Source of the DNA: Rostratula benghalensis
Lineage: Eukaryota > Chordata > Aves > Charadriiformes > Rostratulidae
Direction: 5' to 3'
Assembly (NCBI GenBank): GCA_013399305.1
Contig: VXAI01000342.1
Span: forward strand, 440,126-504,125
Length of the DNA: 64,000 nt
Part shown: piece after piece, positions 24,957 to 38,500 of the stretch
How positions within the stretch are numbered: the first letter of the stretch is position 1
Layout: the number at the start of each line of letters is the position of its first letter
The notes under the pieces: generated by a model
Told to the model about the DNA's origin: nothing
What the model saw: the letters and a program-made list of their open reading frames with translations, nothing else
Databases searched by the model: none
Position numbers and translations under genes: made by a program

Positions 24957-27877
24957 CTCTAACATTACCTAGCGGAGCTCTGCAATACCATCCTGTTACA
25001 CACATGGAGAGGGAGGGGATATCTGGGTTCAAAAAGGAAGGGGGTGGGAAAGAAACCGCTCCCCTCCAGGGTATTGACCTGCCACATACATTCCTTTTGG
25101 TTTTATTTTGGGACTATGGTTAAAGTACCGTGACATCAGTCAACAAAAACCCCCCCCAAACAACCCGAAACAACCCACAAAATCACCCAAGCCCAAGAAC
25201 ATTCAAGAGGTCTGCCCAAGGGGGAAGCCTGGGTGGGACCTGGGGTGCACATTAGACCCCAGTGTATAATTAGCCTGGAGCATAATTCATGGGGAGATCC
25301 AGGCACTCGCACCTGAGACTTCATATTCAGGCACGCCACACGAGCTACAAACAGATTAATAAGCAGGAATAATTTAACGAAAGCAACACAGAAGACAAAA
25401 AAAGGGCCCCATCACTCACCTAAAAAGGCGTTAATAGGAAGGTGCTCTAAATTTCAGGGGAAGAAGCCACAGGAGAGGGAGGGGATGGGACTGGGTGCTG
25501 GACTGCTAGAAAAAGGATCGTGTTCTTGTTTTCACATACACCTTTTATTTTAAGCTTCGCAAGCTAAACAGTTTCTTGCTCCTCACTCTGGCAGGCTGTA
25601 ATTACACCAGAAGAGTGTGAACGTCTTTAAAAGGAAAATCCAAGTGTCGGTTGCAGAGAAATCTTGTCTTTCATTGTCTCTGCACCAACAAACAGTCCAG
25701 CCTCTGACTAACATTAGAGCTCTGCAAAGCCGAGCCAGGGAATTGGCATTTACCATCAAATGCCCTTTTGGTGATTACACAACATTCAGATAAGTAGACT
25801 GGAAGTCTGTAATTAGCTTGGACCGGCTTTTAAAAATACTTCGATTTCCATGTATTTGTTCTAAGTCACATAAAAGCCGGCGAAAGCCCTGAGGACACCA
25901 AGGTTACTGGAGAAGTCAGCCTTCTTCTGACAGACACCAGACACCACGTGCCCCTGGTGCAAAAGCAGAAATACAATTTCTCTGAGTGTCTGATCTTTAA
26001 ATAGCGAAACTTTGACTCACCTCACAAAGCACGAAAGTCTCCGTGAAGTGAGACTCAATGTTTAGTTTCTTACCTCAGTTGTACCATACAGCACACTTTT
26101 TTTTTTTTTTCCCAGATAATGTTGACCCAGAAAGTGCAGTCATCCTGACTGCACTGAGCAAACATTGGCACCAACGTGTTTGAATAAACCCCCGTGGTAC
26201 GAAACTACAAGTTCCTGACAATTACACCTCAGTGCTAATAAAATTTACACTACTCCAAATGACCATTAACAAGTGTTCTTCCTTTCACCCTCTTCAGGCT
26301 TTATTTGTTAGTTTTTTAAAAACCTTTTTGCTTTAGCAAGTTAGGGTAAGTCTTTTCTAGGAAAAAGAGCATGAAAAGTTTCTTTTCCAACTCTAATTTT
26401 TTCCCCTGGGTGGATAAAAGAAAATATTAGGACTCATCTACACATATAAAAATTATTATCCAAGTTTCACTGAATGGCTCCTGCACAAGAGCACAGTAAT
26501 GCCACCTTTTGTTGCTCATAACTATTTCAGTTTTGCATATGACAAATCTTTATTAAAAGGTGATCTTTGACAGCTTGTCCTTTTACAGCCTGTTTCCCAG
26601 CCCTAGAAGGAAATGAAGTAAAAAAACCTGTCAAAATACAGGCTTGATAAGTAAGACAAGGCTGAAATGTTTGTGTTGGATACTGTCTGATAGTCTGCAA
26701 GTTGCCCCGACAGACACTATAATTTGTCTTGAGAAATAGACCTTTTTGAATTCACATGGGGAAGTTAATTTACATTTTTTGCTGTACAGTGTTCAGAATT
26801 TAAGATGGTGCTATAAAATGCTTTTCCCTTGCCAAGCAAACAAGTGCTGATCATAACTTCTATATATGCTATTTGGAAAATTTATATGATATTTTTCCCA
26901 TAGAACATACCTTTGACAACTGAAAAGTAGTCAGCAAATAAATTAAACCAGAGAAATCCATAGGCACTATTTTTTTCTCATCTGGATGTGCTTTTTCTTG
27001 CAGTCATGCTTTTTCTTTTTTTTTTTTTTTTTCCATGGGAGCGTAAATTCATAGTTTGTATTCATCTTTCATGGGATAAAATATGAATATGAAAGCTTGG
27101 GTCGTTACTTGGTTCTGTGCTGCTATTTTTTTTTAAATGTAGTTCAATGATTCGTTGGCATGGAGAATTAATTACCCGTGAAACCTGAATTACATTGGCA
27201 GGGCACTACAAAGAAGGGCTACAGTGCCACTTCATGTGATATGGCATAAAAAAATCAGAGGACTTTGTTTCTAGATCTCTTAAGAGAATACCTTTCATTG
27301 ACGAGGAAGAAAAGTAGAATAGTACCTTTTGAAACTATTCACAGGTTTTATATTCTTATTGGCCCAGAAGTATTTAAGATTTTTCAGTGCGTTGGCTGAA
27401 AGTGCTTAATTTGGAACACAACAAAAGACAGCCAGTTTTCAAAAAAGAGAATTTTCCCTTTGAAAATCCACTTTGTTTTCATGTCTGTGTATTTTACAAT
27501 GTTCACTTAAACTGCCTTTTCATGTTCAGACAATAAAAATCTGTCCAGAATCACACACTCAGGGCACCGAGTATCCCCAAGTATACTCCGATATAAGCTT
27601 TAAAGACTTATGGACTTTTTCATATTTCATATTCTACAAATGTGTCTTTCACATATCTTTGCACAGGGAACCTGGCTTACATGAACAGATTCCTTTCTTG
27701 TTAGTAAATCTGAAATCAAATGCAAGAGTAAGGAATAAGGATAATGGACATAGGTCCATCACCGGTACCATGGGCCATACAATGCCCCACATGAGTAATT
27801 CACAACAAAGATGTACCAAAGGGCAGACAGCTTTGTCTTCTCTGCACCACAGCATTGGTATTTTCTTTTGAGGACGA
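24957..27877. other. upstream non-coding DNA next to the putative SULF1 promoter, CR1-free
   Basis: No CR1, coding exon or RNA gene is visible. There are T-tracts at 26099-26111 and 27010-27032 and a C-rich/A-rich low-complexity stretch at 25141-25190. This is where promoter-proximal control elements would be expected if the TATA-like box at 24951 is real. Confidence 0.6.
27010..27032. repeat. poly-T tract
   Basis: A run of T interrupted by one C. Confidence 0.9.
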
Positions 27878-27878
27878 A

Positions 27879-28172
27879 CATAGAATCATAGAATTGTTTA
27901 GGTTGGAAGGGACCTTTAAGGTCATTGAGTCCAACCATCAACCTAACTGATAAAAACCCATCATTAACCATGTCACTAAGCACCATGTCAACCCATCTTT
28001 TGAATACCTCTAGGGATGGTGTCTCATCCACCTCTCTGGGCAGCCCATTCCAACGTGCAATAACCCTTTTGGTATAAAAATTTTTCCTGATATCCAATCT
28101 GAACCTCCCCTGGCACACTTGAGGCCTTTACCTCTTGCCTTGTCGCTTGTGACTTGGAAGAGGAGACCAAAA
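27879..28172 (-). mobile_element. CR1 3' fragment, second subtype
   Basis: It begins with catagaatcatagaattg and carries the gggcagcccattccaacgtg segment. It resembles the copies at 16708 and 42313. Confidence 0.9.
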
Positions 28173-28175
28173 CCC

Positions 28176-31100
28176 AAACATTGAGGACATCACATTATCC
28201 AAAGCCATACGTTAAGTGTTCTAGTGGCCTTTCCTTAGAATCAAAGATGGATCAACTCTGGCAAATAAAGGAAACATCAGTAATAGTAATGACTTGGACT
28301 GTGACTGTGGAGCTTCAGAGCCAGATTTCCATTTTTTGTTCCCCTGATATTAACACTACACGTGCCCAGAAAATTGAGAATATAAGGTACCACAGAGATC
28401 CTAATTCTAGAAATTCCTAACGAGGAAGAAACTTTGTGGTTAAATGTTTTGTTCCTCATTACTGTGCAGTATCCTAATGATGATTTCTCTGCACTTAGAT
28501 TTGCCTGCCTCCAAAAATTGATAAAGTTATATATAATTAAGTTATGGTCCACAAGTGAGCATTTTTCTACTTAGGACATTTTTCAGATTTGCTGACAAGT
28601 GCTAGGAACTTGCACAAAAATACATCAAGAGCAAGGAAAAGAAGTAGAAGGCCTTGTCATTGCAAGGGATACGTTGCCTTATTTCCTTTATGCAAAACAC
28701 CATCTTAGATAATTTCTTTTTACAGGTTTCTCTAACAAATAAATGCAAAAAGTCTCTCAAATGAACAAAAGGTCAAGTCAATCAGCATAAGACAATGAGC
28801 CTTCCTTTTTTGTCCCAAGTAGAAGATTATTATCTTCTTGTGCATTTTACCCATGACCTGCTGACTTGACAGTTTTAGCTTTAACAAACGTGTTTCACAG
28901 GACTGTGACCCCAGCGTTCTCGGTTTCTTTAAAATCAGATTCCCCATCAGCATCATTTCAAAAACCTGCCAGTCTGCCTGTAGTGCCAGAAATCACTGTC
29001 ACTGGTGTCATCATAACTGGAGGTGTCTTTATCCACCAGTATCCCTACAAAGGTCAGATTCAGTGGTTTATGCCTACCATTCTCAGTTTTTCACTTTAAA
29101 GTGAAATTTAGCAAAGCTGTCATACTCATGAACGTTTTGCATGGGTGGAAATTCCAAGGTGAAAGGGAGTTTTCTCAGCCCCATACAGCTTCTGTGAATC
29201 TTTGATGTTTATGTCAAAGCATGGATGGACCTCTCATAGTGTCACGTTGTCTGAATCATAGCAAATGTGCAGTATGGAGACCCAGCAAAATTAGTAATTT
29301 AATGAGACTAGTAATTGCCTGAAGATTGTGCACTCAGATTGAAATGACATAATAAAAGGTCAGGGAGGCGAGATGTTCTTCTGCACCAAAGCAACCTAGT
29401 GGTTCAGAAGTCTTAAATCTCTCTTTAAATCACATGGCCTTGAAGACTGGAGGGCTGTAACACCCTACCACAACAATAACAACTCTCAGTTTCGCTAATA
29501 CAGCGAAGCACTTAAGTGGAAAAAGCTGCTGACAGACGACTCTTTTAAGTGTAGTAATGTTAATGCTCTTCTCACGTCTTACACTTCTATCCTGTATTTA
29601 AAAGGCAAACACTGCAATCTTAGACCGCCGGGCACGACCGCGTAAATCTGTGGGGTCAGCTTCCTGTGGGAATATCGAGCCTGGAGCCATGGGAAACGCA
29701 TTTACAGTACAGCAGAAGTCAGGAAAAAAAAAAGCAAGACCTACCATCTCCTCTTAAAGGTTAATCCCCTAATCTTCCTTGTAAAGTATAGGATTTACGG
29801 CAAACACAAAGAATGTGGTTCCTATCTGGGTCTAATCTAATCATTGTCCATTGGATTTCCAACACACTTCGCTAATCAATCAGTTATCTGCTCACCTTCC
29901 CAATGTAATCTGTGCATTATAATGATCTATCCTCGGTGCCCCAGGCTAGATTAATTTAAAGCAACTCTCATTTAAAGTAATTGCGGGCGGGGAGAATCAT
30001 AACCTCCTATTATGCTTTTACATTGTAATTTTGCAAACAGTTACAGGCAGGAAAGGAAAAAAAAGCCTGCAGTGACTTGAAAGTATAATGCCCGCTCGCT
30101 AACTCACTTTTATAACTTTGCACATGTTAAGGGCTATTCTTAGTAGGTAGAAGTTTCCAACGCTTCTTATGTCAGAGTAAAACAACAAACTCCAATAATT
30201 TTAAAAACACATCACTGCAGAAGAATTATCTGTCTTGGAGGAAAAGAAAACACGGCTTTGATTTTAATACCATTAATACAGTTGAACAAAACATTAAAGA
30301 AAATTAAAAATACTATTTTTAAGTTAACTTCAAATCAGTGAAGAATTTAAGACAAAATTGTCATGTATTCTTCAGTAAGAGTGCCTGCTGCTAAGTTACA
30401 AAGTTCTAATAATATATGGTTACTTAAATTTATTTCTCACCATCTGATTTACTTTGTTTTAGAATTTCATATTTCAACACAGCCAAGAAGTGCACTTGTC
30501 ATACAAAAGAGCCGGGTATAATTGAGCCAGATGATGTGCCCCACAAGTAAAATCAGCCATTCATGAAAGCTGGTCACCAGAGGCCATTTCAAACAATGCA
30601 CATTTCAAAGTAATCTAAAGTAATCCCTTTTCTCTACTGATTTGGTTTCCAGGCAGTCTTAGAGCACATGTGTGCAGCAAACAGGAGGCTTATTAAAACC
30701 TGATGTTATATTGGAAGTTATAATGCCATAGCCATGTGATTGAATTCCGTGGCTGTAGCCTTCAAAGAAGAGGGGGGGAGAAAAAAATCAATTAAATTTA
30801 TATGCTTATTAAACATGAGTGTCATGATACGTGCAGTTTATTAGCACTTGCTAAATAATTAAGACTGAGAACGATAATTAGATGTGCACTGGGCTCCCAA
30901 CAACCTTCTGATACCGGATTATTTTTTTTTTTTAATCTTTAAAAGAAAGTGGTTTTATAGCTACCAGGTAATATAATTGCTGAAAGACTCTGAGTATTTT
31001 TCAAATATAAAGAGTCAACTCTGTGTATGAGGGAATTTCAGGCAATTTTAAAGTTCCATTTTAAACCCACATATCTTTGCTCCCTTCAGCAGCGTGGGGT

Positions 31101-31840
31101 GCTATGAAAACATACCCTATAATCACAGGCCGGCGGCTCAGCGATGCAGTTAAGTAGGCTCGAGTTGGGAGACCGTATCACAGAGGTGAACAACAGTGAC
31201 ACAGTTTAAACAGTTCTTCAAGTTCCTATTTCAGACCACCAGCTTTAGAAACCGTGCAAGAACACAGCTCTTCTCGTCTCTTTCCGATAAGGAACCCTTT
31301 CAATTTAAAAAGCTTCCTTCCTAGATACGTGTACTTCCCCTTGAAGGTCTGCCACTCTCTCTGAAAGAGGGATTTTTGATTTATTTTTTTTTTTAATTGG
31401 TAAGCAGTTCATTTTCCTAAATAATGGTCATGAGTAGCTTGAATATGAATACAGCATCTTTAGCACAGAGTATACATGGATCTACAAATACAGGAGAAGG
31501 TGGAGAACGTGCCCATTTCCAACACCATGGTTGTGGCAATGTACACTCCTCCATTATCACAGGGGAAGGTCATGGTAGGTTGTGCCATCCTGTGGGTGGG
31601 TGGTCTTGGGTGGAAGGTAAGCCTAATACACAGCTCCTCTGGCTGCTCTCCTTGCTGACCTCACAGGGAAAGCAGCAGGAGCTCATGGGGACCAGAGGAG
31701 TCTATGCAAGGACTGAAGCATGAGGAGTTGGAATTATGAATCTATACAAGTGCATGCATGTAAATAGATAGAGCACCTGTACTCCTAGGAAAGGTCCTCA
31801 GTCATGCTGTTAGCTATAACACAGAAGGATTGACTACTCA
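28176..31840. other. CR1-free AT-rich non-coding block
   Basis: No repeat family or coding exon is visible. The part from about 29560 to 31000 is rich in TAAT and TTAAT words and has scattered CpGs (29625-29642, 29984-29990), which would fit conserved regulatory DNA, but I cannot test conservation here. Confidence 0.5.
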
Positions 31841-32021
31841 GAATCATATAAAGATGGAATGGCTTGGGTTGGAAGCGACCTTAAAGATCATGGAGTTCCA
31901 ACCCCCTGCCCTGGGCAGGGGCACCTCCCACCAGACCAGGTTGCTCCAAGCCCCATCCAGCCTGGCCTTGAACCCCTCCAGGGATGGTGCAGCCACAGCT
32001 TCTCTGGGCAACCTCTTCCAG
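31841..32021 (-). mobile_element. short CR1 3' fragment, abundant subtype
   Basis: It runs from the tail (gaatcatataaagatgg) to the ggcaacctcttccagtg segment and then stops at its truncation point. Confidence 0.9.
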
Positions 32022-32878
32022 TGAAACAGATAGATATGTGCCATCCTATCCCCTGCTGCCAACCAGGAGAGTCAGTCAGTTCCTCTAATTGCTTTGGAAA
32101 AACATATTCTATTATACTAATGAGCAGAAAGTGAACTTATCTGTAGCATCAGAACTTTGTGTGTTTACATGCACAGCAAGTGTAATTGTGTGCATATGGA
32201 TCCACTACAGACTGTGTATGGTGTCTGGTGGCTTTCTCTTTCACTTCCAGGTCAGGAGACCAAGCCTAATTTATTATTTTTTTTTCCTTTCTTTCTTCCC
32301 ATTCTATTTAAATGAGTTTTCCTCTTAGTACATTAAAACTGAATTTAGCTGGACTACTAAAATAGACTCAAATAGATCAGGCCTTGAGAACCATTTTTAA
32401 AGCAAGGTTTTCCTTACTAATTGCTTCTCTCAGTCAAGCAGCTTTTCCAGTTCTGGCACAGTATACATTTTACCTTCACTGATGTACATGTAAAACCTCC
32501 TTGACAGACCAAGAAATGAGCTTTTAAATAAATTCCTTCCTGACAAACTGTACTATAGACAAACCAGCCTCCTAATAATAGTAAACAGACAGTCAGACCC
32601 AACAAAACAATCTGCTACAAAAAACAGATGCTTCATATCCTTTTCTGTAAAGACGAGCCAGTGAGGAAGTTGCACTCACCTGAGGCAGTGTCGAGACGCG
32701 TATCAGCCCTTCTGTCTCTCTTAATTTTCATCGTCTTTATAATCAGGAGGCCCCCAGTGTCCCCTAAAATGTGTTACCTGGGGGAGCACAATGTACAGCC
32801 CCAGCCCAGGAATGTGGGAAGCTCCTGTCTGCTATCACAGCAATCCTTCCAGTCCCTTTGCTTCCCGACACCTTGCTG

Positions 32879-33420
32879 TCATAGAATCATAGGATGGTTT
32901 GGGTTGGAAGGGACCTTAAAGATCATGGAGTTCCCATTCCCCTTGCCCTGGGCAGGGACACCTCCCACCAGACCAGGTTGCTCCAAGCCCCATCCAGCCT
33001 GGCCTTGAACCCCTCCAGGGATGGGGCAGCCACAGCTTCTCTGGGCAACATCTTCCAGGGTCTCACCAGTATCACGGTACAGGATTTCTTCTAATCTAAT
33101 CTAATCTAATCTAATCTAATCTAATCTAATCTAATCTAATCTAATCTAATCTAATCTAATCTAATCTAATCTAATCTAAATATCCTCTCTTTCAGTTTAA
33201 AACCATTCCCCTTCATCCTATGGCTCCCCTCCCTGACCAAGAGTCCCTCCCCATCTCTCCTGTAGCCCTTTTAGGGACTGGAAGGGGCTCTAAGGTCTCC
33301 CGGAGCCTTCTCTTCTCCAGGCTGAACAACCCCAACTCTCTCAGCCTGTCCTTATAGCAGAGGGGCTGCAGCCCTCTGAGCACCTTTGTGAACCCTTCTC
33401 TGGACCTGTTCCAACAGGTC
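32879..33420 (-). mobile_element. CR1 fragment with internal (CTAAT)n array
   Basis: It starts with tcatagaatcataggatgg and runs to the ORF2 tail (ctctggacctgttccaacag). A pentanucleotide array at 33091-33179 interrupts it where the consensus has only one or two CTAAT words. Confidence 0.92.
33091..33179. repeat. (CTAAT)n microsatellite, about 18 units
   Basis: The array is a near-perfect CTAAT pentamer repeat, ending in ctaaa, inside a CR1. It most likely grew from the ATCTAATCTAAAT word of the CR1 itself. Confidence 0.97.
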
Positions 33421-33677
33421 CCACTGTCCCACAGTCCCCACTAAGCACACAGCTGCATAGGCTTGGAGAGAAATTCCTGGGGTGACCTGCTGCTGACCCA
33501 CCACAGGGGAACTCAGAAAGTCATCTCCACACAGCCATGTCCTACCAGGTTAAAAAAGTTTTGTGGAAGAATGGCAGCAAGTGTAAGCAAAGAATAGAAC
33601 TGGTGGGTGTTACTGCCACATCAGGTATTCAGGTCCTCACTTGGACCATGATACACATTTTCTGCTGTGGAAAAATG

Positions 33678-33775
33678 AATCATAGAATGGTTTGTGTTGG
33701 AAGGGACCTTAAAGATCACCCAGTTCCAAACCCCCTGCCTTGGGCAGGGACACCTCCCACCAGACCAGGTTGCTC
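33678..33775 (-). mobile_element. short CR1 3' fragment, abundant subtype
   Basis: It has the tail aatcatagaatggtttg and ends in ccagaccaggttgctc. It is about 100 bp. Confidence 0.88.
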
Positions 33776-35014
33776 AGATATGTCTACTGAATTCAGTGGG
33801 ACTGTTCAGCTTCTTAAAACAAACTCTTGCAGGGTCATCCTTGGTGCAAGGATGCTTTGACTTCTTTGCTACGTATTTCAAAGGAAGCCAACCATCAGTG
33901 GCACATGAGGAAATGCCAAAAAGTTTGCAGCAATTGGGTGATGAATTTCATGTGAAAATTAGTATTCCTATTGAAAAAGCCTGAAATTAGAACACATTTC
34001 CCAGTTCAAGGACAGAATATAGTATGTACAGCTTGTCTGTCCAAGGAACGCCAATTCTCTCAGCTGGAGTCCTGGAAATCTGTTCTCAGAGAGCTGTTTG
34101 AAACTAATCTGCAATCTGAGATCTAAGAGACTCGAGAATGACTTGTTGAAATGACTCTCTGAATATTTTTATCTCAGGAAACATTTTGAAAGGGTAGCAC
34201 GCATAAATGCGCCGTCGTTTTCCATCCGAAGACGCCTGCGGAAAGACTTTCTTCGTCTTTCAAGTGCGCACCCAGGTACTTCCAATTTCACAGTCCCGGC
34301 TTCTATAGATGAGAGAGCAGTTTTCAAGCATGGAAGCGGGGGCTGAATATGCATTCAAGCAATTCAAGCACACATATTATGTTTTCCAACGCACCTCTTA
34401 ATGAGCAAAGTTCCTATTTAGCAGTGAATAGACATGATTTTATAACTTCTTTATAAATAATATAATATATATATGTCTTGTGTCTTTAGAGATAGTTAAT
34501 TGTTAGCCCACTCATGAGCCAAGACTGTGCTAAGATGCCTGACAAGGCACACGATGATTTATTTTCTCTAGTGGTGATGGAGCAGGCAGTCAACCCTATG
34601 TCCCAGCACCTGACTCTGCATTATGCGCAGAGAGGGAAGACAGGAATGGAAATTGATAATCATTAGATAGAAGCTTTTGAATAAACCAGAATGAATTGGA
34701 AACAGGAAGGACAGGGATGTATCAGAAATAACTCCCAGGCATCAGAGAAGAGCGAGAAAGGCAAAGGGCAGAACTGTAGTACTTCCCTTCATTTTGTGTG
34801 AGAAGGAATTTGAAAGGCATCCCAGTTTACAGCGATTATTGTGGGGAAACCATCAATGCTTGCTTTACTGGATTTTTTTTTTTTTCCTAAGCGTACATGA
34901 GATGTTCTTATATGAAAGGTGTCTCATAAACTGCATCAATGACCCAATTCAGGAATGCTTAGATCAACATATAGAGAATCCACTTCTTTGTCCTCAGCAG
35001 ACTCAGCTCTAGAG

Positions 35015-35170
35015 GTCAGACCAGGCTGCTCAGGGCTTTACCAAGTCAGGCCTTGAAAACCCCCAAGGATGGACACTGCCCAAATGCTCCAGGGCCCTGT
35101 CCCACTGCTCGACTGTCCTGAGGGTGAAATTTGCTTTTCTTTATAACCAGTCTGAAACTCTTTTGTCTTT
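35015..35170 (-). mobile_element. degraded CR1 fragment without 3' tail
   Basis: The plus strand carries ccaggctgctcagggcttta, the ccttgaaaacccccaaggatgg word and the ccagtctgaaactc word in antisense CR1 order. It is diverged and lacks the octamer tail. It abuts the plus-strand copy at 35174. Confidence 0.65.
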
Positions 35171-35173
35171 GAA

Positions 35174-35562
35174 AGGCTGAGGAACTTGGGTCTGTTTAGT
35201 TTGGAGAAGAGAAGACTGAAGGGGGATCTGATCAATGCCTATAAATACTTCAAGGGTGGGTGTCAGGAGGATGGGGCCAGTCTTTTTTCAGTGGTGCCCA
35301 GGGACAGGACAAGAAGAAATGGGCACAAACTAGAACAGAAGAAGTACCAGCTAAACATGAGGAGGAACTTCTTTCCCTTGAGGGTGGCAGAGCCCTGGCA
35401 GAGGCTGCCTGGAGTAGTCGTGGAGTCTCCATCTCTAGAGACATTCCAAACCCACCTGGACACATTCCTGTGCAACCTGGTCTTGGTGGACCAGCTCTGG
35501 CAGGGGTTTGGACTGGATGACCTCCAGAGGTCCCTTCCAACCCTTATCATTTTGTGATTCTC
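35174..35562 (+). mobile_element. CR1 3' fragment
   Basis: It decodes at first to the CR1 ORF2 tail ([19 protein letters not shown]) and ends tcattttgtgattctc. It belongs to the same lineage as the copies at 40292 and 57216. Confidence 0.92.
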
Positions 35563-38500
35563 AGCGACCTTTCTGTAAGTCATGGGGGGCTACTGTTAGA
35601 CCCCCCCAAAGCTGTCTCTGATTCATGCTGAACAACATCTCCCACCACCTCTTTGCACAGAGCAAGGGCTTCAACCCCCACCATCTTGATGGCCTTCTGC
35701 TGAAATCACTCCAGAAATCAATAGTGCCATTAAAAAAACTGTTTGCTGTAGTTACAGGCTGACCAAAGTCCTTTGAACTGGGGAGAATCCTTCCAATTAT
35801 TCCAGTGGTCATTGCTTCAGCAGAAATTAAAACTGATTTAGACGTTATTTTTTTTCTTTTTTTTTTTTTTTTTTTTTTTTTGTTAATAAAACAGAATGAT
35901 TAAAGCAGTCAAGACTTGGAAAAAAAGTGCAACTTTATATATGAGGGAAGAGAGATCTGAAATCCCCTCTGTCCCAGGCCCCATGTAAATGTAAAGAGCA
36001 CAGCTGGAATGAAACAAATGATCTGACTGGTTTCTGATGAGCTGGGTGGTGTAAACGTTTCACACTAACCACACTGCACACTCATAATATAGGAGCTAAT
36101 TCATCTGCCATGAATACATTCCTGTGTATGTTGTCCTTTAAAATAAACAAGCAAAACTGAGTAATTTATCAGGAGCTAAACGAATATTTTTCCAGAGGGA
36201 CCCGTTCTGTCCCATATGGCTGATTTTAAAGCCTAAATGCAGGCAGCTTAAAAGCTCCCTCCTCTGTCTCATGTGAAACTGTTTCTATGTGAAACAGCTA
36301 TTGCTTTAAAATATGGAATTTCGATTTTTTTAGCTGTCAACAAGTTCCAATTGTTCCTGAAAATATCATTCAGGCTGCTCATTAGTTTCTTAGAAAACTG
36401 CAAAACTCTAAACGCAGGGCTGCGGACAGTGAATAATAACAATAATGATTTTCCAAAGCCTCTACTTACAGTGGCATTGCATTTGCAAAATGTGTTCACT
36501 TGTAGATAAAAGAAATTTTAACAGAAGTTCTATAGCCACAACAAAGCAGTTTTATAGGAAAAGTCTCCTGGAAAAAAAAAAAAAAAAAGGCTAATCATAG
36601 CCAGACTTGCATGTATTAAATTTACAAATCCTTTTAATTTCTTAATGTTTTAAAAATCTACGAAAAAGCATATTATTCTTGAAGATATCATTATCATCTA
36701 CTGACATCACAATGATTAGTGACATAAGTCTTTCCCAGAGTTTTTCTACAGGAGGACTGAGGATACTCATTTGCATTTGTACCCACAGAATCTTCCCCAT
36801 CGGAAGGGTTACTCGTGTAGGCAGCTCTGACCGTAAGCTCTTAGTAACAGATACTCTGAGACTGAGGGTCACAGGTTTCTCAGACTAACACAGCCTCTGG
36901 ATAGATGCCCTCCCAAATTAGACATGCCTTCCATGGCTTGCAGTGAAGAGCAAACCTTTCCAAAATCCTCTTGGAGAGAAGATTCGGAAAAGCTCTATAA
37001 GAAGGTCGTGGCCCGACCCCCCCCGTTTTCTGCCCAAACATTTTGCTTTGTGGAAGAAGAAGTCAGCACTGAAAGTAACTACAGAAAAACTTCCAGGCTG
37101 AAAATGCTCTGTTATTCACATGTAGTGTCCTGATGTGCAACTGGAGTTTGTAACTTGCAGCTGAAGAAGAGCATGAACACTATTTGGAAAAAACTTTCTT
37201 TGGTGATGGTGATAAACAGAGAGGCAGCACACAAAACTTCCAAACTATAGAAAGGGGGATACCCTGAAATACAACATTTTCCTCTCTCTGTTCTTTGATG
37301 CAACTTTATAATGCGCTTTTATAAAATTCCTAGCTCTCCTTAGCACCTCCTTTAAAAACAGAGTGGCTTCAAGCTATTGACATACCCTAAATCCCCTCCC
37401 CAGACCTGCAGGATTGGGGTGACAGCACCCACATAGTACATCACACAAACCTGCTCGGGTCACCTCAACTTCTTGCTCTTTGATTTTAATGAAAGCTCGT
37501 AGAAACCTACCTTTTATCTAGCTGGCAAAGTATCTTTAGTTTATAAACATGGTAAAATCTGGACAAAAGTATACCAAATATGAAATAGAGAGAAAAGACC
37601 TGAAATAAAACATGCATTATGCATGTTTCCATTATTTCCTACATTTGACCCCTGGTCAGAGGTGTTTATCTTAACATTGCAACTATTTGTAAGACTCTTC
37701 CACATTTCTTTGCAGGATTTTCTCTCCCCAAACCAGGCCTTTATCCAGTTACACATTCAGGTTTTCACAGAGTAGAGCTGGGAAAGAGACACAGTGAGAT
37801 GTCTGAGGCTGGTGTCCCTTTTCCTACGTTTGCTAATTTTTATGTATACGCAAACAAAGTCCTCCCCTGTTTCTAATAACACGTATAAACACATTTCCAG
37901 GGCACAGGAGCAGCCCCAGCCCCGGGCACAGGGCACCTCCCCAGGGATGGGAACGTGGCCATGACACGCACAGACAGCAACAGCACCAGCTCTAAATGAC
38001 TGAAAAAAAGTATCCACCCAGTTGAATTAGAACCAAACCCCATCATCTATAACTGCAGAAAAAGTTGCCCTACACAAGTTGCAATGGAGAAATAACATCT
38101 CACCACCAAATGGTTACGGATATATCCGCAGAATCAGCTCTTCTGTGGGAAAGGGTGTAAACAGCAACAACCATCCAAAAACCATGATGTGGTACAGTGG
38201 AGCATGTCACAAATCATCACCTTTAGTAGTATGTTAAAATGGTGCCTATTTATTGTATGTTATCCTACCTGCTATGGTTTAACATTCAGTTCAGCAGTTT
38301 ACACTAAATATATATCAACTGTTAGCAGGCAAATGACACAGGTTTTAGCTTACAGGTGAGGACACGGTGGGAAGGCAATTTTAGGAAGCAAATAACCATA
38401 ACCAACCAGCAAAGACCTTTTGCTAATGCATTTTCTTTTCAGCGTGAAATTGCTTAAAACCAAGGGAGCTGATTGACTGGTGTGAATCATATGCGTCTTC

